Of a DNA stretch of 64,000 nucleotides, positions 1-8,802 are shown piece by piece. The notes under the pieces were generated by a model that saw nothing but the letters and a program-made list of their open reading frames with translations, did not search any database and was not told the DNA's origin. The position numbers and the translations under genes are program-made. Where the stretch lies: positions 992,001 to 1,056,000 of the forward strand of contig NC_015709.1 of NCBI RefSeq assembly GCF_000218875.1, read 5' to 3'. How positions within the stretch are numbered: the first letter of the stretch is position 1; every line of letters begins with the position of its first letter. The DNA is from Zymomonas mobilis subsp. pomaceae ATCC 29192 (GTDB taxonomy: Bacteria; Pseudomonadota; Alphaproteobacteria; Sphingomonadales; Sphingomonadaceae).

Positions 1-1
1 G

Positions 2-136
2 GCCGAATGGTTGCGTATCGGTGGCTATTGGTATCCACGCGGGGGCATTCCGATTGATGTTTTCTGGCAAAGCGGCCCCCCGCCTTCTGGTTTATGGCTA
101 CCAGATCAAGGGGTACCCCCTTATCGAGGGCGCTGA
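2..136 (+). CDS. queF: NADPH-dependent 7-cyano-7-deazaguanine reductase, C-terminal end (partial)
   Basis: The window opens inside a reading frame that ends with TGA at 134-136. Its last 44 residues include [16 protein letters not shown] and end in PPYRGR. From memory, this is the typical C-terminus of alphaproteobacterial QueF, which reduces the nitrile preQ0 to preQ1 in queuosine biosynthesis. The catalytic cysteine region lies before the window, so it cannot be checked. The gene converges on the DUF3035 lipoprotein gene with a 24-base gap. The assignment rests on the tail only. Confidence 0.7.
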   Translation, partial: AEWLRIGGYWYPRGGIPIDVFWQSGPPPSGLWLPDQGVPPYRGR

Positions 137-160
137 TACTTCAAATCAAGAACAAGCCTA

Positions 161-679
161 CTATTCGGGTGGGCTGTTCTTATAAACGATGGTAGGCACA
201 TTGGGTCTGTCTTGGCCTCCGGCTTTTACAACTGCCAAATCATCCTCTTTTGCAGGTGAAGAAACAATATCGCTTGTCAGGCCACCCTTATTAACAGTCT
301 CGGTTTGGGCATCACTGACAGAAGTACGGATACCGGGTTGAGCCAAACGCGCCGAAGCTTTTTCCAGTAAACCTCTTTCTGCTGCGGCTTTTACGGCAGG
401 TTGACCAAACATCACCGCTAAAGCCTGCGTAGAGCTATCGGTGTCTTGAGGACGAGGCGTTCCCGGCTTGGGGGGAGATAGTGTAAAGTCTGGTGGAATA
501 ACCAAAGGTTGCTGGCGAGAAGCTTCTAACTCTCTGGCATTGGATGTCGCAAAAACGCCGGGCCTTGACTTATTACTATGTGTACAACCCGCCGTAATCA
601 CTGTCATCATCCCCATGATGATAATACCGGATATCCTTAAAAATGGGGTAACAGGATTATTCTTGGTCGTTTTTATCAT
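161..679 (-). CDS. DUF3035 (BamF-like) outer-membrane lipoprotein
   Basis: This 172-residue protein has a lipoprotein signal: basic N-terminus, hydrophobic stretch 14-30 and lipobox ITAGC with Cys32. The mature part contains PLVIPPDFTLSPPKPGTPRPQ at about residues 58-78, the hallmark of the DUF3035 family. In Caulobacter a member of this family (BamF) is part of the outer-membrane protein assembly complex. The rest is low-complexity and probably flexible. It is the last gene of the ribF-ileS-lspA cluster, 87 bases after lspA, a neighbourhood conserved in alphaproteobacteria. Family membership is fairly safe; the BAM role here is inferred from the family. Confidence 0.78.
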   Translation of the reverse strand: MIKTTKNNPVTPFLRISGIIIMGMMTVITAGCTHSNKSRPGVFATSNARELEASRQQPLVIPPDFTLSPPKPGTPRPQDTDSSTQALAVMFGQPAVKAAAERGLLEKASARLAQPGIRTSVSDAQTETVNKGGLTSDIVSSPAKEDDLAVVKAGGQDRPNVPTIVYKNSPPE

Positions 680-766
680 CGCATTAAAAGCTCCAGCAAG
701 GACAAACAGATAGCTAATCTATTTTATCAAGGCATCATGAACGGAAATAATATTTACTTCAAAAAA

Positions 767-1297
767 TTAAAAAGTCTTATTATTCTTATCTTTTGGTGCG
801 CATAGTGACTGTAAAATAAGCCAGACAACCCCACAGCTGATAGCAGCATCAGCTACATTAAAGACCAAAAACGGATGCCAGTTGCCAAAATGCAGATCCA
901 GAAAATCAACCACTGCACCTGATCTTATCCGATCGCTGATATTACCTATAGCCCCACCTAATACAAGACCGAGCGCAAGAGCCACCGTAATTTTTCGCTC
1001 ACGCAGAATGCCCATAGTCACGATACAAGCAATCGTAACCGTTAAAGCGACAAGAATCCAACGCCCCATATTGCTATCAGCCGTTAAGAATCCCATCGAT
1101 ATGCCATAATTCAAAACCCATTTCAGATCGAATATAGGTAAAATTCGAATTTGTAACCGCTCTGGCAAAGCCAAAGGCCCAGCAACATAATATTTGCTTA
1201 ACTGATCAAGAAACAGGCTTATCAGAGCAACCAGAAAACCGGCTGCCCTGACTTTTGTCTTGCTTATCTTGTTAGAAAAATCGGGGCTATTTATCAC
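767..1297 (-). CDS. lspA: Lipoprotein signal peptidase (signal peptidase II)
   Basis: This inner-membrane aspartyl peptidase cleaves prolipoproteins before the lipidated cysteine. The 176 residues form about four membrane segments (roughly 18-34, 80-97, 105-118, 149-165). The two catalytic aspartates are visible as D122 in GNISDRI and D150 in FNVADAA, and the conserved NYGISMGF lies at 63-70. The start codon overlaps the ileS stop by four bases (ATGA), which points to translational coupling. The ileS-lspA pairing is common in Proteobacteria. Lgt and Lnt, which act before and after it, are encoded elsewhere in this window. Confidence 0.97.
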   Translation of the reverse strand: MINSPDFSNKISKTKVRAAGFLVALISLFLDQLSKYYVAGPLALPERLQIRILPIFDLKWVLNYGISMGFLTADSNMGRWILVALTVTIACIVTMGILRERKITVALALGLVLGGAIGNISDRIRSGAVVDFLDLHFGNWHPFLVFNVADAAISCGVVWLILQSLCAPKDKNNKTF

Positions 1298-4125
1298 GCA
1301 TCCTCACCGACAACGGTCTGACAACGTTCACAAAGGGCACCCTCTTCATGAACTTCAGGAAGATGCTGCCAACAGCGGCCACATTTATGACTTTCCGTGC
1401 GTTCTACTTCAATAGCCTTATCGCCTTCCTCTACCAGTTTGATTTTAGCCGTAATGCATACTTCAGAAAAATCGACAGAAGACAAAATCTCGGCTGTATG
1501 GGCATCAACCGGCAAAATCACCTCGGCTTCAAGACTTGAACCGACGATTTTTTCACGCCGTAAAGGCTCGATTTTCTCCGTGACAATCTGACGTTGCTCA
1601 CGAATAACATTCCACTTTTCGCCCAAATCGCCATTCTTCCAATGGCTATCAATATCCGGCCAAACGGATAAATGCACAGAACCGGCTTCTGGAAAACGAT
1701 GCGACCAAACTTCTTCAGTCGTAAAGCATAAGATAGGCGCTGCATAACGCACTAAAGCATGGAACAGAATATCCAGTACGGTTCGATAACCCCGACGCGC
1801 TTCGCTACCTTCTGGTAAAGCGGGGCCAACATCACAATAAAGACGATCTTTCCGAATATCAAAGAAGAAGGCAGAAAGATCATTATTCACAAAATCTGAT
1901 AACAGCCGGAGATAGCGATTAAAGGCAAAACTATCGACAGCTAGATGGAGTTCTTGATCTAACTCGGCCAATAAATGCAAGATATAACGTTCTAATTCTG
2001 GCAATTTTTCAACAGCGACGCGCTCTTCTTCCGAGAAATCTTCTAAAGCGCCTAAAAGATACCGGAAACTATTACGCAGCTTACGATAGCTATCAGAAGT
2101 ACCTGATAAAACTTCCTTACCGATACGAACATCATCGGTATAATCAGTAGAAGCTACCCACATACGAAGAATATCAGCACCGCTTTCATTGATCACCTTT
2201 AAAGGATCAATAACATTACCCACCGATTTCGACATTTTCCGACCTTTACCATCAAGGGTAAATCCATGTGTCAAAACGGCTTCATAAGGGGCATATCCGC
2301 GGGAACCACAACATTCTAACAAAGAAGACTGGAACCAACCACGATGTTGATCCGATCCTTCCAAATAAAGCTGGGCACGCGTGCCTTTCCCATAACGGGC
2401 TTCTATAACAAAGGCATGGGTTGATCCAGAATCAAACCAGACGTCCAAAATGTCGGTAACAGGTTCATAATCTTCAACATTATATTGACTACCCAGAAAG
2501 GCCTGATGGTCGGCTTTAAACCAGACATCAGCGCCGTCTTCACGGAAAGCCGCCAAGATACGCGCATTCACTTCGGGATCACGCAGATAATCACCGCTTT
2601 TACGATGAACATAAAGCGCGATAGGCACCCCCCATGCTCGTTGACGAGAAATAACCCAATCTGGACGACCTTCAACCATCGCCTGAATTCGGTTTTTCCC
2701 CTTGGCCGGAAACCAGCTTACATCATCAATAGCTTTTAAAGCGGTATCCCGCAGAGTTTTGCCTGCGATTGCCCCTTTTTCTACCGGACGATCAAGCGCA
2801 ATAAACCATTGCGGCGTACAACGATAAATTAACTTGGCTTTGGAACGCCAACTATGGGGATAGCTATGGTGCAGAACAGACGTTGCCAATAAAGCCCCAA
2901 CGGCCGTTAAATCGCTACAAATAGGTCCATCCGCAGCATTGATTTTAGGGGAGATAACAAGGCCTTCGCCCCCCATCCATAACCAATCTTCACGATAGCG
3001 CCCGTTATCTTCAACAGCAAAGACGGGTTCAATGCCATGCGCTTTACAGAGCAAGAAATCATCTTCACCGTGATCAGGGGCCATATGGACAATGCCGGTA
3101 CCCGCATCCGTGGTTACGAAATCACCAGCCAAAAAAGGACGAGGCTCTGCAAAAAAGCCTCCTTTTTCATACATAGGATGCTGAGCGATACTGCCTGCCA
3201 GCTGTGAGCCCAAACCCTGCCACAAGACAGGCGCATCCCCTTCAAAACCGATCCGCTTTAAACTGGCGGCTAACAACGGTTCTGCAAAAAGATAATGCCG
3301 ACCGGCGACATCAACCAAAACATATTCAATATCGGGGCCATAAGCGAGCGCCCGATTAACCGGAATAGTCCAAGGGGTGGTCGTCCAGATAACTGCATAG
3401 CCGCCGACTAATTCCGGAATTTTACTGTCTGTTATTTTGAAAGCTAAATCAATGGTGGTAGAATCGACATCAGCATAGTCCACTTCCGCTTCTGCCAAGG
3501 CCGTTTTTTCGATCACTGACCACATAACAGGCTTGGCACCCCGGTAAATCTGACCACTTTCTGAAAAGCGCATCAGTTCACCAGCGATAATAGCCTCTGC
3601 ATCGTAATTCATCGTCAAATAAGGGGTATCCCATTCCCCCATGACGCCTAAACGCTTAAATTCCTGCCGTTGCGTATCGACCCAATGCACCGCATATTTA
3701 CGACATTCCTGACGGAACTGAACCGCATCGACATCCTTATCGACATTCATTTTTTTCTTGCGGTATTGTTCTTCCACCTTCCACTCGATGGGGAGGCCAT
3801 GACAATCCCAGCCCGGAATATAAGGGGCATCTTTTCCTAAAAGAGTCTGACTACGCATGACTATATCTTTTAGAATTTTATTCAGAGCATGACCGATGTG
3901 AATATCACCATTGGCATAGGGAGGGCCGTCATGGAGAATAAAGCGTGGTGCGCCCTTACGTTGTTCACGCAACTGCTGGTAGAGATTTTCTTCCTGCCAA
4001 CGCGCGAGGATAGCGGGTTCCTTTTGGGCAAGACCCGCCTTCATTGGAAAAGAAGTGCGTGGCAGAAAGACAGTAGGACGCCAGTCACGTGCCTTATCGG
4101 CATCGACAGATTTTTGATCGGACAT
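1294..4125 (-). CDS. ileS: Isoleucyl-tRNA synthetase
   Basis: This cytoplasmic class I aminoacyl-tRNA synthetase charges tRNA-Ile and edits mischarged valine. At 943 residues it is the normal bacterial length. HIGH is at residues 76-79 and KMSKS at 630-634. The editing domain lies between them, with TTTPWTIPVNRALA near residue 250. Four cysteines, C915, C918, C932 and C935, form the C-terminal zinc-binding element of type 1 bacterial IleS. It is followed by lspA with a four-base overlap and preceded by ribF with a 96-base gap. Nothing looks broken. Confidence 0.98.
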   Translation of the reverse strand: MSDQKSVDADKARDWRPTVFLPRTSFPMKAGLAQKEPAILARWQEENLYQQLREQRKGAPRFILHDGPPYANGDIHIGHALNKILKDIVMRSQTLLGKDAPYIPGWDCHGLPIEWKVEEQYRKKKMNVDKDVDAVQFRQECRKYAVHWVDTQRQEFKRLGVMGEWDTPYLTMNYDAEAIIAGELMRFSESGQIYRGAKPVMWSVIEKTALAEAEVDYADVDSTTIDLAFKITDSKIPELVGGYAVIWTTTPWTIPVNRALAYGPDIEYVLVDVAGRHYLFAEPLLAASLKRIGFEGDAPVLWQGLGSQLAGSIAQHPMYEKGGFFAEPRPFLAGDFVTTDAGTGIVHMAPDHGEDDFLLCKAHGIEPVFAVEDNGRYREDWLWMGGEGLVISPKINAADGPICSDLTAVGALLATSVLHHSYPHSWRSKAKLIYRCTPQWFIALDRPVEKGAIAGKTLRDTALKAIDDVSWFPAKGKNRIQAMVEGRPDWVISRQRAWGVPIALYVHRKSGDYLRDPEVNARILAAFREDGADVWFKADHQAFLGSQYNVEDYEPVTDILDVWFDSGSTHAFVIEARYGKGTRAQLYLEGSDQHRGWFQSSLLECCGSRGYAPYEAVLTHGFTLDGKGRKMSKSVGNVIDPLKVINESGADILRMWVASTDYTDDVRIGKEVLSGTSDSYRKLRNSFRYLLGALEDFSEEERVAVEKLPELERYILHLLAELDQELHLAVDSFAFNRYLRLLSDFVNNDLSAFFFDIRKDRLYCDVGPALPEGSEARRGYRTVLDILFHALVRYAAPILCFTTEEVWSHRFPEAGSVHLSVWPDIDSHWKNGDLGEKWNVIREQRQIVTEKIEPLRREKIVGSSLEAEVILPVDAHTAEILSSVDFSEVCITAKIKLVEEGDKAIEVERTESHKCGRCWQHLPEVHEEGALCERCQTVVGEDA

Positions 4126-4221
4126 AGATTAAGCTCTGATACGAAACGGAATAGAAAGGAGAGTTATCCTTAATGTAAAGCCTTCAAGGAAGAAACCAGC
4201 ATTTTCTTTTATCTCTCATTA

Positions 4222-5157
4222 TTATCCTGCATATTCCGTTAAACAGGCGCGCGCGACTTCACAATCTTCGGCAATTTGCTGTATTAACGCATCCATTCCA
4301 TTAAATTTTTGTTCAGGCCGCAAGAAAGCTATTAAAGATACGGCAATATTCTGGCCATAAATATCGCCTTCCCAATCAAAAAAACAGGGTTCCAGCCATT
4401 CCGTTGGCGGCGAAAAACTGGGACGAATACCTAAATTGGCAGCCCCATTCAAACAACGGCCATCTGGCAACTGCCCCCTTACGGCATAAATACCATAAGC
4501 CGGTCGGACATAATCGCCCATTAAAAGATTAGCGGTCGGGAAACCTAACTGGCGACCCACCTGATTGCCATGTTGCACGACACCTTCAATAGTGAAAGGA
4601 CGGCTTAATAACCGAGCGGCGGTTACCGGATCACCTTTTTTCAAAGCTTCCCGGATTCGGGTTGATGAAATGGGGCCATCTTGGTCACTAACCGGCATAA
4701 TCGTATCAACAGAAATATCTAGGGCTTCACTCATGTCTTGTAATAGACGTGTCCCGCCCTTTCGCCCTTTTCCGAAAGTGAAATCATCACCTGTCACAAC
4801 ACCTGCCGCTTTTAGATGGCCGATCAGTTGCTGATTAACGAAGTCCTCAGGGCTCAATCCGGCCATTTCCTCGGAAAAACGAATGACAAAAGTCGCATCC
4901 GCTCCTGCTTTCTCAAAAAGGCGTGCCCGCTGAGGAATAGTCGTTAACGCAAAGGGCGGTGCATCAGGACAGAAAAAGCGGATAGGATGAGGATCAAAGG
5001 TCGCAACAATAGCGGGCCGACCTTCTGAATGGGCGCGCGCAACAGCGGCGGCTACAACAGCTTGATGACCGAGATGAAAACCATCAAAATTACCAAGGGC
5101 AACAATGGCTCCATGCAGATGGTCAGGAATCGGGGCATCACTAAAAAGACAGGTCAT
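4222..5157 (-). CDS. ribF: Bifunctional riboflavin kinase / FAD synthetase
   Basis: This enzyme phosphorylates riboflavin to FMN and adenylates FMN to FAD. The 311 residues hold both domains. The N-terminal nucleotidyltransferase has GNFDGFHLGH at 22-31, GDDFTFGKGRKG at 123-134 and SSTRIREAL at 164-172. The C-terminal flavokinase has GRQLGFPTANL at 201-211. The order ribF-ileS-lspA is widespread in Proteobacteria. The gene is preceded by a 316-base AT-rich spacer that probably holds the promoter of the cluster. Confidence 0.96.
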   Translation of the reverse strand: MTCLFSDAPIPDHLHGAIVALGNFDGFHLGHQAVVAAAVARAHSEGRPAIVATFDPHPIRFFCPDAPPFALTTIPQRARLFEKAGADATFVIRFSEEMAGLSPEDFVNQQLIGHLKAAGVVTGDDFTFGKGRKGGTRLLQDMSEALDISVDTIMPVSDQDGPISSTRIREALKKGDPVTAARLLSRPFTIEGVVQHGNQVGRQLGFPTANLLMGDYVRPAYGIYAVRGQLPDGRCLNGAANLGIRPSFSPPTEWLEPCFFDWEGDIYGQNIAVSLIAFLRPEQKFNGMDALIQQIAEDCEVARACLTEYAG

Positions 5158-5473
5158 AGTCTCAATTACAGATAAAATACGGCGCTACCCATTATAGATT
5201 ACTTACAAAAATAATCTTTAGGTAAAAATGGCATAGCAAAGCTATTCAAAAAGAAAAGCCCTGATACTCTCTTTACAGAATAATCTTTTGCAAAAAACAT
5301 TCATAATAAAACAAAATATATAAAAATTAAAAATTGAATTAGATATTTTTTCAAAAAACTTCATTATCAATGATATTTTTTAATAAAATTAAAAGTACAT
5401 CTCTAAATTTTCGTTAATTTTACATGATTCTTATTTTATTAATCAATAGATTCTTAATTTATTATTTAGCATT
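5158..5473. other. AT-rich spacer between folA and ribF
   Basis: This stretch of 316 bases is very rich in A and T. It lies after the folA stop and before the ribF start, both on the reverse strand. I see no reading frame with coding character and no clear terminator hairpin. The ribF promoter should lie here, but I cannot pick one with confidence. Confidence 0.6.
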
Positions 5474-5998
5474 TTATGGCATTATTTTTCGTTTCATAAA
5501 ACGCTTAAAACAAAAAGCAGGTTGCCCTGATTCCGCATCATAATCTTGCTGACTTTCTAAAGAAAAACCAGACATATCGGGTAAGTCCACATAGGTATCA
5601 CCCGTATAGTCTTTTTCAATTTCAGTGAGTTCAATATAATCCGCTAAAGACCAACTTTGTTTAAAAATTTGGGCACCCCCAATGATCGCTATTCTAGAAC
5701 TGTAACGGAGGGCTATTTCAATGGCCTGATCAAGATTATGAGCAACCTCACATCCTTCTGCTTGCCAATTCATATTATGGGTCAAAACAATATGAGGTCT
5801 ATCGGGCAATAACCCGGGCAGACTTTCAAAAGTTTGCCGCCCCATAATCATAGGGTGATTGATTGTTAAACGTTTAAAATGCCTTAGATCTGCCGGAATA
5901 TGCCATGGCATTTTATTTTGGTGTCCAATAACGCCGTTTCGAGCCCGGGCCAGAATAAGCATAATTTCAGGTTGAATGGTCATAGATATAAGGCTCAT
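5474..5998 (-). CDS. folA: Dihydrofolate reductase
   Basis: The enzyme reduces dihydrofolate to tetrahydrofolate with NADPH in the cytoplasm. The 174 residues have the chromosomal DHFR pattern: ARNGVIG at 18-25, MPWHIPADL at 30-38 with the acidic catalytic residue D37, GRQTFESL at 53-60, and IIGGAQIF near 109-116. The first methionine (5998) and a second at residue 6 are both possible starts, and neither has a well-spaced ribosome-binding site. No thyA is next to it in this window; it stands alone between ribF and the carB fragment. Confidence 0.96.
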   Translation of the reverse strand: MSLISMTIQPEIMLILARARNGVIGHQNKMPWHIPADLRHFKRLTINHPMIMGRQTFESLPGLLPDRPHIVLTHNMNWQAEGCEVAHNLDQAIEIALRYSSRIAIIGGAQIFKQSWSLADYIELTEIEKDYTGDTYVDLPDMSGFSLESQQDYDAESGQPAFCFKRFMKRKIMP

Positions 5999-6073
5999 AC
6001 AAAAAATAAATCCCTTTGAAAGAATAATTTCAAATAGGCATGATGTGTCCCTAACTTTTTCCCTTTTACCTTT

Positions 6074-6281
6074 ATGCAGGCAATCTCCCTTTACACAGGC
6101 TTACAAAACCGTCTGAGAAGAGGACTATCGGGTCATTTTAGTTAATTCTAATCCGGTCATAATCATGACCGATCCCGATAAAGCGGTCGAGATCTATATC
6201 GAACCGATTACGCTAGAAATCATTGCCTACATTACTGAAAAAGGCATTCTAATAGGCGGTTACCTACTGTTAAGTGAATAG
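6074..6281 (+). pseudogene. Decayed fragment of carbamoyl-phosphate synthase large subunit (carB)
   Basis: In one frame, 6121-6281 reads EEDYRV, then [15 protein letters not shown], then YIEPIT, which matches the N-terminal ATP-grasp region of CarB (family pattern [15 protein letters not shown]...YIEPI). Just upstream the same frame gives TQAYKTV, then a TGA stop at 6113-6115, corresponding to TQACKAL in CarB. Before that, QAISLYTG in another frame resembles QACEFDYSG. The homology fades after ITEKG and ends in a stop at 6279-6281. It covers only about 70 of roughly 1070 CarB residues, with a stop and a frameshift, so it is a ghost and not a working gene. A full carB must be elsewhere. Confidence 0.8.
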
Positions 6282-6381
6282 AACGCTTTAAATACCGAAT
6301 TTAGCTTTGGTATGTGACGGTAGGTCAGAGAAACTCAGCCATGAAACAATGAGATGCATATATAGCGAATTTGATATTTTT

Positions 6382-6411
6382 TTGACAATTCTGCTTGCCA
6401 GACGATATTCT
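6382..6411 (+). promoter_or_regulatory. Likely promoter of tRNA-Pro
   Basis: TTGACA at 6382-6387 and TATTCT at 6406-6411 are separated by 18 bases, a good match to the sigma-70 consensus. The pair lies about 60 bases before the tRNA, leaving room for a short precursor leader. Confidence 0.55.
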
Positions 6412-6470
6412 AGCCTATAAGAGAGCCTCCATCAGGATGCGATAGGCGAAATGCTTATCTTTTACTCCGT

Positions 6471-6547
6471 CGGGGAGTAGCTCAGCCTGGTAGAGCACTG
6501 CCTTCGGGAGGCAGGGGCCGGAGGTTCGAATCCTCTCTCCCCGACCA
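6471..6547 (+). tRNA. tRNA-Pro (anticodon CGG)
   Basis: The 77-base cloverleaf can be traced by eye. The acceptor arm pairs CGGGGAG with CTCCCCG and is followed by discriminator A and an encoded CCA at 6545-6547. The D arm contains AGCTCAGCCTGGTAGAGC. The anticodon stem CTGCC/GGCAG holds the loop TTCGGGA, giving anticodon CGG for CCG codons. The T arm has GGTTCGAATCC. Encoded CCA is usual in Proteobacteria. Confidence 0.97.
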
Positions 6548-6745
6548 CTACTTTATACCAAGCCTTAAAATTTCTCTTTAAAGCTATTTATCACCTTGCC
6601 CAATATAGCTTAGCTAGTCCTTGGTCTTTACGCCTCCACCGCATTTCGAGGCATCATCACAAGTAAGAATAATAATAACAAAAGCAATTTACAAATAGGT
6701 AATTTTATATTTTAATAAGATTAACTATTATTATAGATGTGAATA

Positions 6746-7009
6746 ATGCCGATGGATGCATTAGCTACCATTTTTCATCTCGAATATATTGATCCTGACC
6801 GCAATATGTATCGGTACTATCATCTTTATCTAGCACCAAATCTCTTTAAAGAGTGGAGCCTTTTACAAGACTGGGGGCGTATTGGGCAACGTCAGAAACA
6901 TAGCTTTCGGCAAATTAAAATTTTCTCACAGTATCAACAGGCTAAAAGACTGTTCGACACTATAATTCATAACAAAAAGAAACGTGGTTATACCCCGATT
7001 ACTGTATAA
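6746..7009 (+). CDS. Small stand-alone WGR-domain protein
   Basis: The protein has 87 residues and is essentially one WGR domain. The diagnostic WGRIGQRQ sits at about 44-51, preceded by aromatic residues (YRYYHLYL) and followed by an amphipathic helix with KRLFDTII. WGR domains occur in poly(ADP-ribose) polymerases and MolR-type regulators, where they bind nucleic acid ends or act in protein contacts. Here there is no partner domain and no obvious operon. The function is unknown. The start ATG at 6746 has no clear ribosome-binding site; a second ATG follows two codons later. A strong hairpin terminates it downstream. Confidence 0.75.
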   Translation: MPMDALATIFHLEYIDPDRNMYRYYHLYLAPNLFKEWSLLQDWGRIGQRQKHSFRQIKIFSQYQQAKRLFDTIIHNKKKRGYTPITV

Positions 7010-7060
7010 ACCTTAATAGGTTGGCATTTTTACAAGAAAATGCTCATTTTATACCATAAA

Positions 7061-7094
7061 AAATGGCGGTATTCTTAATACAACACCGCCATTT
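7061..7094. terminator. Bidirectional terminator between WGR gene and SDR gene
   Basis: AAATGGCGGT at 7061-7070 pairs perfectly with ACCGCCATTT at 7085-7094 around a 14-base loop. It lies between convergent genes and has A/T runs on both sides, so it could serve both. Confidence 0.75.
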
Positions 7095-7120
7095 ATAAAT
7101 TAAATTCACAGAGTTTAAGA

Positions 7121-7876
7121 TTAACCCAATCGAGGCTGCCCATCAGAGGCCGTTGCGCCTCCATCAACCGGCAAATTTACGCCGGTAATGAAACCAGCAT
7201 CATCACTAGCCAGAAAAGCGATCACAGAAGCGATTTCTTCAGGCTGAGGAATACGGCCTAAAGTCACGCGATCAGTAAATTTAGCTTGTGCTGATTCTGG
7301 CCAGCTTGCAGCCATATTAGTCTTAACAAGACAAGGGCAAACCGAATTAACGCGAACACCCGCACTACCATGATCTAAAGCCAAAGCGCGGGTCAAATTG
7401 ACGACAGCACCTTTGGTGGTACAGTAATAAACCATTCCCCAATCGGCTCCCAAACCAGAAACCGAAGCGGTATTAACAATACACCCCTTAGACTTTAACA
7501 AGTACGGCATGGCAAACTTTGCACAGTAAACAACGCCATCAATGTTAACACTGGATAATTTTTTCCAGTCTTCCACCGAAGAATCTATAATATTACCCGT
7601 AATAAGAATACCGGCATTATTGATAAGAACATCAATCTTACCGTATTTTTTGGCAACGGCTTCCATCATTTGCTTAACAGCTTCAGGGTCCGATACATCA
7701 ATTTTATAAGAAATCGCGCGCCCACCCGGTAAAGATTGCGCCACCTTTTCGGCGTCTTCTACTTTCCAATCGGCCAAGACTACCGTAGCACCTTCCGAAG
7801 CAAAACGTTCTGCGGCAGCTTTCCCAATACCATTACCGCCACCGGTAATAATAATAATTTTATTCTGAAATTTCAT
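7121..7876 (-). CDS. Short-chain dehydrogenase/reductase (SDR)
   Basis: This 251-residue classical SDR is an NAD(P)-dependent oxidoreductase of unknown substrate. The cofactor motif TGGGNGIG is at 11-18, the structural NNAG at 87-90, and the active-site set is a serine at 138 or 140 with Y151 and K155 (YCTTK). The C-terminal PVDGG is the usual SDR ending. The start ATG at 7876 is preceded by AGGAG in the right place. It is a single-gene unit followed by the shared terminator and preceded by a long AT-rich spacer. The fold is certain; the reaction cannot be read from sequence. Confidence 0.93.
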   Translation of the reverse strand: MKFQNKIIIITGGGNGIGKAAAERFASEGATVVLADWKVEDAEKVAQSLPGGRAISYKIDVSDPEAVKQMMEAVAKKYGKIDVLINNAGILITGNIIDSSVEDWKKLSSVNIDGVVYCAKFAMPYLLKSKGCIVNTASVSGLGADWGMVYYCTTKGAVVNLTRALALDHGSAGVRVNSVCPCLVKTNMAASWPESAQAKFTDRVTLGRIPQPEEIASVIAFLASDDAGFITGVNLPVDGGATASDGQPRLG

Positions 7877-8362
7877 TGTACACTCCTGACATAGTCAAAA
7901 GGTAAAATATTTTATTTAACGAAAATAATTATTTTTTAAATTTTACAAAAAATATTTTTATTCCCATTATTTAAAATATTAAACCTATCAAGTTATCTTA
8001 TGTCAGGTAAAACGCCTATTTTTTAAAGCAGTTCCACTTTATAAAAAAAATTTTACATTTAAAAATATATATTATTGTAAAATTTAACTTAAAAATGATT
8101 AAAGAAATCATAGTAATAAACAAAATATAAAAATAAATATCCTAATTTTATAGAATAGGTATAGTTATCACCAATATTAATAATTTAGCATATCAACATA
8201 ATAATATTAAATTTATTAAATATAAATAATTTATTAATTAAAAACTAATTTTTATAATTATATTTTAATAATGTAAAAATCGCTTTAAATTTATTAACAA
8301 AAATTATTTATAAAAGACAAAATCTCATAATATGCGTAAAACAACAAAAAAGGATGCGTGTT
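7877..8362. other. Long AT-rich spacer between divergent genes
   Basis: This stretch of 486 bases lies between the divergent SDR and MliC-like genes and is almost entirely A and T in its middle part. It contains only the SDR ribosome-binding site (AGGAG near the 7877 end) and the AAGG before the lipoprotein gene. I see no coding frame and no RNA-like structure. Promoters for both genes should lie here. Confidence 0.6.
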
Positions 8363-8755
8363 ATGCGAATAAAAAATAATATAAAGGCAGGTACTTTAGC
8401 CAGTATTATCCTAATATTAGGCGGTTGTGCTTTAGCAGATGAACGAAAAGTCATGGCTAGTCATCATCGGGTTTACTACCGATGTGATGATGGGCGGGGT
8501 ATGGATGCTTTATTTCGAGATCTTACCCACGATGTCCAGCTCACATTTATGCATGGCCCCGTTCTTACCTTAAAACAGGTGCAAACCAGTAATGATATTC
8601 GTTATGCAGATATGACGCATCGTTTGATTGTACAAAATAAACAAATTCTATGGACAAACGGACGCAATGCTAAACCTATGCCTTGTTATGCAGATGATAC
8701 CATGCTTATGGATCAATCCATAGATCATCTTTCATCGCCTTTTTCAGAACCATAG
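8363..8755 (+). CDS. Putative lipoprotein with MliC-like (lysozyme inhibitor) domain
   Basis: The protein has about 130 residues. From the ATG at 8363 there is a lipoprotein signal with lipobox LGGC and Cys22. An in-frame ATG at 8354 is rejected because the ribosome-binding site AAGG (8350-8353) touches it; 8363 has 9-base spacing. The mature part fits the MliC/PliC pattern: VYYRCDDG, then LTLKQVQTSNDIRYAD, then LWTNGR and a second cysteine in MPCY. Family members are periplasmic or outer-membrane inhibitors of C-type lysozyme. The match is by eye and moderate, so a generic small lipoprotein remains possible. Confidence 0.6.
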   Translation: MRIKNNIKAGTLASIILILGGCALADERKVMASHHRVYYRCDDGRGMDALFRDLTHDVQLTFMHGPVLTLKQVQTSNDIRYADMTHRLIVQNKQILWTNGRNAKPMPCYADDTMLMDQSIDHLSSPFSEP

Positions 8756-8802
8756 GATAGGCTTCTGTTTATTTTTAGAAATGTACATTTTTATTTATTT
8801 CT

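Noticed and set aside
468-713. Open frame antisense to the DUF3035 gene
   Set aside because: A shadow of the real lipoprotein gene; no homology or ribosome-binding site.
6471-6547. Genomic island attached at tRNA-Pro
   Set aside because: No integrase gene and no repeated 3' tRNA end are seen within the window; the carB ghost alone does not show an island.
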